From assembly GCA_023150835.1 (NCBI GenBank), contig JAKLKB010000050.1, positions 1 to 55,254 on the forward strand: DNA of 55,254 nucleotides, read 5' to 3'. The stretch comes from Myxococcota bacterium. GTDB lineage: Bacteria; Myxococcota_C; UBA6777. Position 1 is the first letter of the stretch, and each line of letters starts with the position of its first letter. Positions 16,913 to 26,200 of the stretch are shown here, piece by piece. The position numbers were made by a program, and so were the translations under genes. The notes beneath the pieces are model-generated. The model did not search any database. It worked only from the letters and a program-made list of their open reading frames with translations, and was not told the DNA's origin.

Positions 16913-19255
16913 ATGAGCGAGCAAATCAAGAAAAATGGGCGTGTAGATGTGTCAAGCCGCGTGGGTTTATGGGGGGCAAGCCTCCTTTGTGTGGTCGTGG
17001 TGTTGTGGCAGTGTGTGGCTCCGCCCAATATCGGCCCAACCTATAAACTATGCCGAACAAGTGCTGATTGTCCGCAAAAAAAAGAGCCGGAAATGGACTG
17101 TGTGTTGAACGCTTGTGTTGTGCGTAGGATCCAACCTTTAGAGCCTAGCAATAAAGAAATCCCCGGGCCTGACGCAGAAAAGATCATCCCCGAGCCTGAC
17201 GGTTCAACAAAAGAACCCGACCCACCCGAGAGAACATGCCCTGTCGACCTTCCAAACTGTCAGTTTTGTGTCAAAAAAACAGATTGCGGGTTCGGGAAGA
17301 TCTGCAAATTGGGCGAAGATGTCTGTCGATCGGGGTGCGTGAATGATTTGGATTGTCAAGAACCAGGAAAGCGGACCTGTGATCTTAACGCGGAGATCTG
17401 CAAAGAATGCGTGACGGCAAAAAATTGCCAATTCGGTTCGGTTTGCGTGAAAGACAAATGCACGACTTGTTCGTCAGACGCGGAGTGTAAACCTGATTAC
17501 GGTCGTGACTCGGTCTGTGTGGGGAACAAATGCAGCGCGTCCCAATGTTCGACGGGGGCGGATTGCGTTGGAAAATGTGTGGGTGAAGGGGATTGTTTGT
17601 GTTTGAACAATGCTTGTGGATTTTGCGGAAACAACGGTGATTGTGGGGTAGATAAGCGGTGTGTTGACAAAAAGTGTTTGTCCGAATGTACGACAGATGC
17701 ACAGTGTACCGCTCTACAACGAATTTGTTGGGGGGGGTTGTGTCGAAAACATGCGATCTTGCAAGGGAACGCACGTCAGTGGAGCGATGGGACGTTTGCA
17801 TCGGATTGTGCAGAGTATCGGTTTCCTCGAAATGTCGGTTATGCGGCGGCTACAGCAGACGGCCTCTACAACATCAAACCAGCGGGTGTTACGGCAGCTT
17901 TTCCTGTGTACTGTGAGATGACCTATGCAGGGGGCGGATGGACGTTGGTGCTAAAGGCGGATGGATCGGGTCGTACCTTTGAGTATAAAAATGCTCTGTG
18001 GACGGATCAGAACACACACCCTGCAAGCAATCCCGACCCTGATCTCAACCGTACCGAGGCAAAACTACAAAGTTATTGGACGGTTCCGGTGGGTCAGATC
18101 TTGTTGCGGATGCAAGAGACAAGCGCAGACAAGATCCGCTCGGGGATCGTCCACATCGGTGGGACATCCATACGAGAGGTGATGAGCAAGCCCGACAATA
18201 CGAATTTTGCGCAAGGCATGGGCCAAACTTTGTGGCGCTCGTTGGTGAAAAAAAGTAACCTTGCGCCAGAATGTTTTGAAGAAGGAGTGAATCGTAGAGC
18301 GTCTGCGGGGAGCGCGATCTCAGGCGTGCGTTTGGGCTTTTTGGCGAGTCCTAGTTCTCCAGCCTGCAAGGCCTCGTCTGTGGTTGGATTTGGTTTGGAT
18401 CGCTTGACAGGTTCCGTTGTGGGGAACGTTTGGGGCTCGGTTGAGACGAAGGATTTTGGGTATATCTTTGTGCGAAAATTGCTTTCGTGGAGTCCGGTGA
18501 TCGATGATGCTGGCGCGAAGGCCCCTGTGGTTGGGGGGGCCTTGGAGTCTTGTCTTGCGTACCATCTTCCGCCTTACGCTGTGACGGAGGACGGTGCGTA
18601 TTGGATCAAGCCTGCGGCCCAAAACACTCGGAAAAAAGCGTACTGTTTGATGAGCCGCTTTGGAGGAGGGTGGACCTTGGCCGCGAAGGTGGACGGTGAC
18701 AAAAAAACGTTCGTCTACAGCGCGGGGATTTGGGAGGATAAGACATCCTTTGGCGAGGATAAATTGGATCTGAATAGCGTAGACGAGGCAAAGTTCGAAT
18801 CCTTCGGGACGTTGGCATTTTCTCAGATTGCGTTGGGGTTTCGCTCTCCACCAGCGGGTTCCCCTGAACGCTTTGTGGTGGTCCATAAACAAGCCAACTC
18901 GTTGCAATCACTACTTGTTGGAGGGGCCTATTCCGCCTTCGATTACGGTTTGGGAAAAGAGACGTGGAAGAGCGTGATCGCTTCAGCTACCCTGATCGAG
19001 TTAGCGGGGGATTGCGTAAAAGAGGGATTCAATGTTTTTGGCTCGGTCTCAAACATCCGCATCGGTGTTGGAGCAGGGCACGAGAGCGGGCAGCATTGTG
19101 CCAACAATACGTTCTTTGCTCGTTTGGGAGTCGGAACCAAGGCGGAAAGCTGCTCTTACAAAGCAGATGCCTCAGCGGGGAGTTTTGTGATCGGCGGATG
19201 CTGGGGGAACGCGGACAACGAGATATCGTCTGTTGTGAACGTCTTGGTGCGTTGA
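16913..19255 (+). CDS. Cysteine-rich lipoprotein with two fibrinogen-like GGGWT domains, 780 aa (paralog 2)
   Basis: This is a tandem paralog of the preceding gene. A hydrophobic segment ends at Cys34 in LWQCVAP, almost the same unusual lipobox as LWRCVGP in paralog 1. Both mature proteins then share the order P..GPTY.LCR, SADC, CVLNAC and a proline-rich spacer. The cysteine-rich region (about 85-280) is shorter than in paralog 1. The fibrinogen-like domains are at about 286-522 (CEMTYAGGGWTLVLKADG) and 528-780 (RFGGGWTLAAKVDG). Start: ATG 16913 has GAGGTG seven bases upstream; the frame extends 20 codons further left but without a better site. The 269 bp gap between the paralogs holds two copies of GATTCTTTTGTGG and no other clear feature. 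Confidence 0.82.
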   Translation: MSEQIKKNGRVDVSSRVGLWGASLLCVVVVLWQCVAPPNIGPTYKLCRTSADCPQKKEPEMDCVLNACVVRRIQPLEPSNKEIPGPDAEKIIPEPDGSTKEPDPPERTCPVDLPNCQFCVKKTDCGFGKICKLGEDVCRSGCVNDLDCQEPGKRTCDLNAEICKECVTAKNCQFGSVCVKDKCTTCSSDAECKPDYGRDSVCVGNKCSASQCSTGADCVGKCVGEGDCLCLNNACGFCGNNGDCGVDKRCVDKKCLSECTTDAQCTALQRICWGGLCRKHAILQGNARQWSDGTFASDCAEYRFPRNVGYAAATADGLYNIKPAGVTAAFPVYCEMTYAGGGWTLVLKADGSGRTFEYKNALWTDQNTHPASNPDPDLNRTEAKLQSYWTVPVGQILLRMQETSADKIRSGIVHIGGTSIREVMSKPDNTNFAQGMGQTLWRSLVKKSNLAPECFEEGVNRRASAGSAISGVRLGFLASPSSPACKASSVVGFGLDRLTGSVVGNVWGSVETKDFGYIFVRKLLSWSPVIDDAGAKAPVVGGALESCLAYHLPPYAVTEDGAYWIKPAAQNTRKKAYCLMSRFGGGWTLAAKVDGDKKTFVYSAGIWEDKTSFGEDKLDLNSVDEAKFESFGTLAFSQIALGFRSPPAGSPERFVVVHKQANSLQSLLVGGAYSAFDYGLGKETWKSVIASATLIELAGDCVKEGFNVFGSVSNIRIGVGAGHESGQHCANNTFFARLGVGTKAESCSYKADASAGSFVIGGCWGNADNEISSVVNVLVR

Positions 19256-19376
19256 GCGTTTGTGGATATCTTGGTGTGCTGAGTGTGTCTGCGAGCCTTG
19301 GTATCCCGAATCTTTGCGTGATCGTGGGTTGTAGGGCCTTTGTACTGCGCTGGATGCGTGGTGGAGAGTTCGTTTG

Positions 19377-20477
19377 ATGAAGATAGCGGTGTTGGCGTCG
19401 GGGGGTGTGGACTCTTCGGTGGCGTTACGTTTGTTGCAGGAGCAAGGCCACGATCTGACGGCCTTTTACATCAAGATCTGGTTGGAAGACGAGTTGGCTT
19501 TCTTGGGAGAGTGTCCTTGGGAAGAGGATCTGTCCTATGTTCGGGCGATTTGCGATGCACAAGGTATTCCTTTGGAAGTGATCTCTTTGCAGAAAGAGTA
19601 CTGGGAACAAGTCGTACAATACACGATCGATGAGGTTCGTGCGGGTCGTACGCCAAACCCAGATATCCATTGCAACGCACGGATCAAGTTTGGGACGTTC
19701 TATCAAAAGATCGATGACAGCTTTGAGAAAGTGGCCACCGGACATTATGCGCGTTGTGCTGAAGAAGGTGGTGTCGCGTATTTGAAGACGGCGGTAGATG
19801 CTTTCAAAGATCAGACTTACTTTTTAGCTCATTTGTGCCAAGAACAATTGAAGCGTGCGATGTTTCCGATCGGAGAGTACACCAAGCCGGAAGTTCGGGC
19901 GTTGGCCTCGCGCTTTGATTTACCGAATTCTCGGCGCAAAGACAGCCAAGGTATTTGTTTTTTGGGGACGATCCGTTACAGCGATTTTATTCGGCATCAT
20001 CTTGGTGAAAAGTCTGGAGAGCTTGTCGAATTCGAGAGTGGTCGTGTGATGGGCCATCATCCCGGGTTTTGGTACTACACCTTGGGGCAACGGCATGGGA
20101 TCGGTTTAGGAAACGGCCCTTGGTACGTGGTGCGCAAAGATGTCAACGAGAATGTTGTGTACATCTCCCGAAATTACGAAGCCATCGAACGGTTGCGCGC
20201 TTGTTTTTATGTGGAGTCACCTAATTGGCTTTCGGGATTTGTGCCGCCGCTTGGACAGCGATTTGGGTGCCGTGTCAAGATCCGACACGGAGAATTTGCT
20301 TACAAGGCGGAGGTTCTTTTTGAGGAGAAAAGCCGAGCAACAGTTTGGCTAGAGCAACCCGATCAGGGCCTTGCTCCGGGGCAATATGCTGTGTTTTACC
20401 AAGAAGACATCTGCCTTGGTTGCGCGGTAATCGCCGAAGGCATTCCTTCGATAATACGAAATCCGCCCATCGTGTGA
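19377..20477 (+). CDS. mnmA: tRNA-specific 2-thiouridylase MnmA, 366 aa
   Basis: MnmA adds sulfur to U34 of tRNA-Lys, tRNA-Glu and tRNA-Gln in the cytoplasm. The ATP-pyrophosphatase PP-loop SGGVDSS is at residues 8-14. The two catalytic cysteines are in NPDIHCN (C99) and GICFLG (C194), and the tRNA-binding region DSQGICFLG and the C-terminal barrel are present. Length is normal. The ECPWEEDL and EYWEQVV.YTIDEVRAGRTPNPD segments resemble the plant/organellar MnmA type more than the E. coli type, from memory of those sequences. ATG 19377 has GGAGAG upstream; a TTG one codon earlier is ignored. The last eight residues (about IIRNPPIV) and the stop codon lie inside the inverted-repeat element. 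Confidence 0.93.
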   Translation: MKIAVLASGGVDSSVALRLLQEQGHDLTAFYIKIWLEDELAFLGECPWEEDLSYVRAICDAQGIPLEVISLQKEYWEQVVQYTIDEVRAGRTPNPDIHCNARIKFGTFYQKIDDSFEKVATGHYARCAEEGGVAYLKTAVDAFKDQTYFLAHLCQEQLKRAMFPIGEYTKPEVRALASRFDLPNSRRKDSQGICFLGTIRYSDFIRHHLGEKSGELVEFESGRVMGHHPGFWYYTLGQRHGIGLGNGPWYVVRKDVNENVVYISRNYEAIERLRACFYVESPNWLSGFVPPLGQRFGCRVKIRHGEFAYKAEVLFEEKSRATVWLEQPDQGLAPGQYAVFYQEDICLGCAVIAEGIPSIIRNPPIV

Positions 20478-20560
20478 TCGTAAAAATGTAGGGGCAGCTC
20501 CTTGTGGCAGCCCAAAAATAGGGCGTCTACGAACGATGCTTCGTGTACGCATCACACGAA
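20455..20560. repeat. Structured inverted-repeat element, copy 2 (degenerate right end)
   Basis: The left end repeats TACGAAATCCGC (20455-20466) and the following roughly 50 bases match copy 1 at 1830-1951 closely, including the GTGTGATCGTA arm and the GGGGCAGC hairpin start. The right half has diverged, but CGTGTGATCGTA (20471-20482) still pairs with TACGCATCACACG (20546-20558), with one extra base. The outermost right arm is missing. It lies between the convergent mnmA and the helical-repeat gene and overlaps the last codons of mnmA, so it may serve as a bidirectional transcript end. Confidence 0.75.
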
Positions 20561-20598
20561 GTAAAGGAGTCTCTAGCATCGAAAGCGTTTAGACGCGC

Positions 20599-21510
20599 TT
20601 AATCTTCTTGCTCGAGGTCTTTGGGCGAGGGTTTTTTTCGGATGCGTTCGAGAGCTTCAAAGAGGCTCTCTTTTGGGAGGTCAAAGGGCGTAGGGTCTTT
20701 TTGGGCGGGAGTTGGCTGTCGGTTGGGTTGATAGAAACGTGCGGCATCACGCAGCGAGAGGATCTCGGCAGCAGCTTCGAGGGTAACAGGGTGAAGTTGA
20801 GCCATGTCTTTGATCTCAAGGAGTTCTTGGCTTGGGAGAGAAGGAAGATACTGTAGGGTGATGGCGGTGGGTGTGTAGGGATTTTTGCAGATCGCGATCT
20901 GGATGGATGGTCGACGAAACCATCGAGGGTGCCGAGCGATCTCTTCGAGGATCTGGGGTTGATTGGGGCGTCGAGTCGAAAGCAACAGGACTTCTTTTTC
21001 GGTGATACGGGGATTTTGCAAAAGCATACGAATGACAGAAGGATCAGGATCAAGAAGTAGCTTCTCAAGCATAGAAATGTTCTGTTTACGAGCAAGAGAT
21101 TTACGCAGACCCAAAGGGACTTCGGCGAGTTGATGATGACCGCGAGGGGGGCGTTCATTTTGTTTTTGAGGCGGAGCGGAGAGTAAGAGTCGTTGGATAT
21201 GCTTGTATCCTCGGGAGGTTGCGGCCTGATAGAGTTCGCGAGAGGCATCGTGATGAAGGGGGTGGGCAGCGATCGCAAGATCTTGGAAGGCGATTAGGGC
21301 GATACGGTATTCGGCAAACACAGCGCTGCGCATCGTGAGGAGGTGGAGAAACTCGATCTGGATATCGAGGTGGATCTGAGCAAAGTATTCGCCCATGACT
21401 TCGCGCCGCATCGTGCGTTCGGGCAAAGATACCAAGCGTTTAAGCAAAGATTCGAGGGCTGCGTGTGCTTGTTCTCGTGGAGAGGGCGGGGGTGTTGTCT
21501 CGGATGGCAT
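20599..21510 (-). CDS. Helical-repeat (HEAT/LRV-like) protein of unknown function, 303 aa
   Basis: I do not recognise a named family with certainty. The C-terminal two-thirds contains repeated helical units of the HEAT/leucine-rich-variant kind: LLLDPDPSVIRMLLQNPRIT, RRPNQPQILEEIARHPRW, ICKNPYTPTAITLQYLPSL, then LLEIKDMAQLHPVTLEAAAEIL. This NP.TP...L..L pattern is seen in proteins common in myxobacteria and relatives. There is no signal peptide. The start is taken as ATG 21510, 22 bp after the zinc-ribbon gene stop; the frame extends further left only inside that gene. No strong ribosome-binding site is seen, so translational coupling is likely. It forms a minus-strand group with the zinc-ribbon and TPR genes. 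Confidence 0.65.
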   Translation of the reverse strand: MPSETTPPPSPREQAHAALESLLKRLVSLPERTMRREVMGEYFAQIHLDIQIEFLHLLTMRSAVFAEYRIALIAFQDLAIAAHPLHHDASRELYQAATSRGYKHIQRLLLSAPPQKQNERPPRGHHQLAEVPLGLRKSLARKQNISMLEKLLLDPDPSVIRMLLQNPRITEKEVLLLSTRRPNQPQILEEIARHPRWFRRPSIQIAICKNPYTPTAITLQYLPSLPSQELLEIKDMAQLHPVTLEAAAEILSLRDAARFYQPNRQPTPAQKDPTPFDLPKESLFEALERIRKKPSPKDLEQED

Positions 21511-21532
21511 GACGGCATCGTTCTTGGGGGGG

Positions 21533-23206
21533 TTAGGGTTTTCGGGAGGCTTGTGGAAGAGATACACGGATGCGGAAGTCGGGCAGATTTGGGGGAGGAA
21601 ACCAAAGGAGATCAAAGACTTTTTTCCCATGTGCAGGTATTTTTCGACGGTTTGTTTGAGCGAGTTGTGTGAGATAGAGGGAGCGGGCTTGATTTGGGGT
21701 GTGTAGATGATGGAGCAGGGAAGGCTGGAAGCGAACGCAACAAGGGAAATTTGAGGAGAGGGGAGCACTTGGGTGGGAGGCTTGGATAAGCTGGAGGAAA
21801 GGTGCGCGTTGGGGTTGGTTTGTGAGGTTGTGAAGGGTGCCGCGGATCACGAGAAAGGGTTTGGTACGCCGATAGAGATGGACGTGGACTTGTTCGATTT
21901 TCCAGAGGTGTTGTTCGCCTGCGAGCAAGGAGCGAAGGCGCGCCCATGCAAGCTGCTTTTGAGAGAAATTTCCAGCCAGAAGAGAACCCCACAGCCAGAG
22001 AAAAAGTACGAGAAGGCCCAAAACAGAGGTGGTTCGGGTGATAAAGGGGAGCAGGGTGTGCCAAAACTGTTGTCTTTGTTGGATGCGGTCGGGCAGGAAG
22101 AATTCGACTTCGTTGTTGCGGGCGAGTCCTCCATAGGGAGTGGGAGGGGGTGGAGCGGGTGTAAGGGGGGTTTGGAGGGAGGCTTGGAGTGCCTCTCCAA
22201 AGATTTCTTCGGATTCGGCTTTGCGGTGGGCTTCGAGATCAAGGTCGAGAAGTTGGGGCGCGGGGATTTCTTCGTCGATCAGCCCGAGGATATTGGTGTT
22301 TCCATCGTTGTTTGCTGGTTTTTGGGGTGGACGGGCGTGGGAGGGCATGGGGGCAAAGGGATCGACCGTTGAGAGAGAAGAAGAAGAGAGCGTACGAAGA
22401 TCGGCGTTGGAGCGGGTTTGGAAGTGCATAGAGGGCGGGGGCTGGCTGGTTGGGAAGTGCATAGAGGGTGGGAGTTGGCTGGTGTCGATGCGTTCTTCGC
22501 GGAGGTGAGCAGGCAAGACGATATCTTCTTCGAGCCAAGAATCACGGAGGTCGCGCTTGTTTGGGGAGAGGGCGGCGGAAGTCGTTGGGATCTCAAACCA
22601 ACTGTCTTGTTTTTCTTTTGTGGTGCGGTTGGGGGGGATGGGCGGAGGAGCGGCGGGCTGGGTTGAGGCTTGAGATTTGGAGAGGATCTCTTCGAGGGGA
22701 ATTTCGAGCCAGCTATCTTTGGGGCCGAGAGAAACGGGAGAGAGAGAGAGAGGTGGAGGGTCGGGAGGTGGAGGGGATTGGAGTTTCTGCTGGATCAGAG
22801 AAGCTGGAACATCGAACCAGCTTTCTTCTGAATTGGGGAGTCCGTCGCCGTCGCGTAGATGGAGGGGGCTGGGGGCGAAGGGGAGGGGTGGTGGAGAAGT
22901 GGTGGGCGGAGAGGACCGAGAGAGAGGGGGTGGAACAGGAGCAGGATTGAATAGTGGGGATCGTGTGATGGCGGGCGGCAAGGGAGCGGGCGGCAAGGTG
23001 GTGGGGGGAGGGGTAGAGACGGCGCTGGCTTGTTCAGCGGAGAGGGTGGGTGGGGGAGACCCCGCTTCGTAGGGCCGCATCAGGCCGTTGCGAAAGAGCC
23101 AGTACATGCTTTGGCAAGAAGCACAGCGGACCACGGAACCTAGGGCAGCGATGCGTTCTTCGGGGATTTGGAAGCGTGCTTGGCATTGTGTGCAAGTGAG
23201 GATCAT
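21533..23206 (-). CDS. Zinc-ribbon protein with proline-rich linker and single membrane segment, 557 aa
   Basis: The N-terminus is an MJ0042-type zinc ribbon with C5-x2-C8 and C28-x2-C31 (MILTCTQCQARFQIPEE). A long Pro/Ser-rich, probably disordered linker (about 50-390) follows; it contains repeated SWFDVP/SWLEIP/SWFEIP motifs near residues 145, 190 and 230, which could be short linear binding sites. A membrane segment lies near 405-430 (VLGLLVLFLWLWGSLLAG). The C-terminal domain (about 440-545) resembles the DUF3426-type periplasmic beta domain (FLVIRGTLHNLTNQPQRAPFLQLI). Start ATG 23206 has AAGGA about nine bases upstream; the frame extends 19 codons further but into the gap before the TPR gene. 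The function is unknown; it may scaffold cytoplasmic and envelope proteins. Confidence 0.7.
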   Translation of the reverse strand: MILTCTQCQARFQIPEERIAALGSVVRCASCQSMYWLFRNGLMRPYEAGSPPPTLSAEQASAVSTPPPTTLPPAPLPPAITRSPLFNPAPVPPPLSRSSPPTTSPPPLPFAPSPLHLRDGDGLPNSEESWFDVPASLIQQKLQSPPPPDPPPLSLSPVSLGPKDSWLEIPLEEILSKSQASTQPAAPPPIPPNRTTKEKQDSWFEIPTTSAALSPNKRDLRDSWLEEDIVLPAHLREERIDTSQLPPSMHFPTSQPPPSMHFQTRSNADLRTLSSSSLSTVDPFAPMPSHARPPQKPANNDGNTNILGLIDEEIPAPQLLDLDLEAHRKAESEEIFGEALQASLQTPLTPAPPPPTPYGGLARNNEVEFFLPDRIQQRQQFWHTLLPFITRTTSVLGLLVLFLWLWGSLLAGNFSQKQLAWARLRSLLAGEQHLWKIEQVHVHLYRRTKPFLVIRGTLHNLTNQPQRAPFLQLIQASHPSAPLSSNFPCCVRFQPSLLHHLHTPNQARSLYLTQLAQTNRRKIPAHGKKVFDLLWFPPPNLPDFRIRVSLPQASRKP

Positions 23207-23279
23207 CGCGGAGATCCTTGGCTTTGAGCGGTTGGGCGAGGCGCACAACCTTGTGGTGAACAAGGCATCCGATCAAGGC

Positions 23280-26200
23280 TCAGATACCGAGACGAGAGCG
23301 GAGTTGTTGGACGCGGGCTGCGACGCTGCGATAACTTTGATCGATCATGTAAACTTCTTCGAAGTACTGAAGCGCGCCTTGTGGGTTGCCGTCTTGCTCG
23401 TGGGCTTGCGCCACTTCATAGAGGAGATCGAGGCGATCGTGAGGATCAAGGGAGGGGAGTTCAAGGGCTTTGGTGTAGACTTCCACAGACTGACGGGACT
23501 TGCCTTGTGCAGCGTAGCTATTTCCGATCATCTTGTAACAGTCTGCTTGGCGAAAGCCGCCACGCAAGCAGATTTGGAATTCTTCGACGGCTTGGCTGTA
23601 AAGTCCCATGCTGTGGAAAGCGATGCCGAGTTCGAAGTGGGTTTCGCCTTCGTCTTCGTTGACGGATTGTTGGACAGCTTGTTGAAATTGTTTGATTTCT
23701 TCGGCGACACGATCTCTTGCGCGCTGTGAGGGGGCATTTTCTGCGAAGCCAAGAGCAGAGTCGAGATCGAGGAGGATATCGTTTGCTCCCTGTTCGAGGT
23801 GCTTTTCGAGTTCTTGTTCTTGATCGCGAAGCGCAGATAAGGCGTGATCGCGACCGCGAAGTGCTTCGCGATTTTGTGGATCTTCGGAGAGGATAAAATC
23901 GTAGATCTCCAGCGCGTAGGCGTACTCTTCTTGTTCGAGGTAAAGGGTAGCTTCTTCGAGTTTTTCTGCGACGAGAGAAAGCTGTTCTTCGAGGATCAGA
24001 TCTTCGTCGAGTTCCTCGAATTCTTCTTCTTGTGCGGGGCGAGGCGTTTTTGCGTCATCGGGCTGATCGAGTGTGCTCAGATCCTCATCGTCTTTTTCGA
24101 TGGGTTCGGCAGAGAGGGAAGAAGTGGCTACAGGAGTCGCCCAAGAAGGCGCGACGGGTTTAGGTGGAGCGGGCGCTGCAAAAGGGGTTGGAGGCAAGGG
24201 GATGGGCGGGGTAGGTTTGCCAAAGGGAGGAGGCGGCAAGGGTGCTTCGGCGGCCTTGCCAAAGGGAGGGGGCGGCGGAGGTGCTTCGATTTTTTGAGAC
24301 GCTGGCGAAGCGTCAAGCCAAGGAGCGGGGGGGATCTCGGGGCGAGGTGCGGGCGCAGAAGGAGCGGGGGCAGGGGTTTCGTCGCCTTCTTTGGCCTTGA
24401 TCATGGCTTCGAGGCGTGCTGCTTGGGCTTCGAGATCATCTAGGCTGCTGCCTCCCGACGTCGTTGGTTTGGGGAGAACAGCGGGCTTGGGTGGGGGGAC
24501 TGTTGGGAGAGGAGGAGCAAATGAGGGGGCAGGGCGTGCCGCGAAATGGGGTGCAGGAGGCGTAAAGCCCACGGGTTTGGGTGCAGGAGGCGCAGGTGGA
24601 GGCGGCGGAGCAAAGCCCGTCGGTTTGGGCGGAGGTGGGGCAAAGGTCGGCGCAGGGGGAGGCGGCGGAGGAGGAGCAAAGGTCGGCGCAGGTGGAGGTG
24701 GAGCAAAGCCCGTCGGTTTGGGCGGAGGTGGGGCAAAGGTCGGCGCAGGGGGAGGCGGAGGAGGAGGAGCAAAGGTCGGTGGTTTTGGTGGAGCAAAGTT
24801 GGATGCGGGAGTAGAAAGCCCTTGTCCTGTTTGGTCGGAAGCGTCCTCCTCAACGGAGATAGCGTCGTCATCATCGGATTCAACAGCGATATCATCTTCA
24901 ACGGAGATGGCATCGCTGTCTTCAACAGCGACAGCGTCATTCTCTTCGGATTCGATAGCGATATCATCTTCAACGGAGATCACATCATCATCTTCGACGG
25001 CGATGTCTTTGCTTTCGGGTTCTTGAGGGCGAGAGATAGCGGGGATATCCCCAAAGGATTCTTCGAGGACTTGTTGTGGGATCTCCTCGGCAAGGAGTTC
25101 TGGGTGTTGTTGTCGGAGGCGAACGAGGACTTGGTAGGCGCTTTCTTGGATTTGGGGCGGAGCTTCGTTGATCTCAAGGATGCGCTCAAGGCAAGGCAGC
25201 GCATCGACGGGCGGTAGGTTTTGAGCTGCGACCCAAAGGTCTTCTGCTGCTTGTGCGAAGTCTTCGCGAGCGAGGAGGATCTCTGCGCGCATTTTGCGTG
25301 CGGGGCCGTAACGTGCGTTAATCGTGAGGAGTTGTTGCAATTTTTCGAGGACGCGGTTGGCGAGTCCATATTTTTGGAAGACTTCAGCTTCCGCAAGCAA
25401 CTTTTCGAGGTGTTCTTGATTTTTGGCAGCGGGCGGTGTTCCGGGCGAAGAGGAAGAGAGGGAAGCCGAAGTACGCGTAGGTTGGGAGGTTTCTTGGGTC
25501 GGGTTAGGGGCGCGCTTGAGTTCTTCGTAGGCTTGCCGTGCGTTGGTGTCGTTGGGGTTGAGGGCGAGGATGCGCTCGTAGGTTTTGCGTGCTTGGAGGA
25601 TATCTTGGTTGTTTTGGTAAACTTCAGCGAGTTGTTGAAGAACGGAGAGCGCCTTGGGGGGCTGGCGCAACACGGTGAATGCTTCGATCAACAATTCAAG
25701 GGTTTCGGTGTCGCGTCGGTTGTGTTTGTAAGCGATTTGTAATTTGGCGACCGCTTTCATCACTTCGTTTTGCTGGAGGTAGATAGAAGACAGCTTACGC
25801 AACACTTCCATATTGTTGGGATCGATAAAGAGCAAACGTTCGCCAACTTTGAGATAATCGCCCCAGCGTTCTTGGCTGGCGAGTTCGTGAAGTGCTTTTT
25901 CGAATTCTTGGGTGGCTTGTTGGGTGTCTTGTTGAGCGAGAAAGAGTTCGGCCAGTTTTACGTGGAGGGGGATGTTGTGTGGATCCAAGCTGAGCATGGA
26001 TTGGTAGACAGAAATGGATTGTGGGAGGTCGCCTTGTTGTTCAAAGAGAAAAGCGATATTTTGGTACTGGCTGAGCGCGTCACCGCGTCGGTCGAGAGAG
26101 ACGAAGACTTCGGCGAGCAGGAGTTGAACGTCTACTCGGTTTTCGTCGAGCCGCAGGATCTGCTTGTATACGGCGAGCGCTTTTTGGAAGTGTGCGTCTT

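Noticed and set aside
24590-24790. CRISPR-like regular repeats
   Set aside because: They are in-frame coding repeats of a proline-rich linker with no unique spacers and no cas genes in the window.
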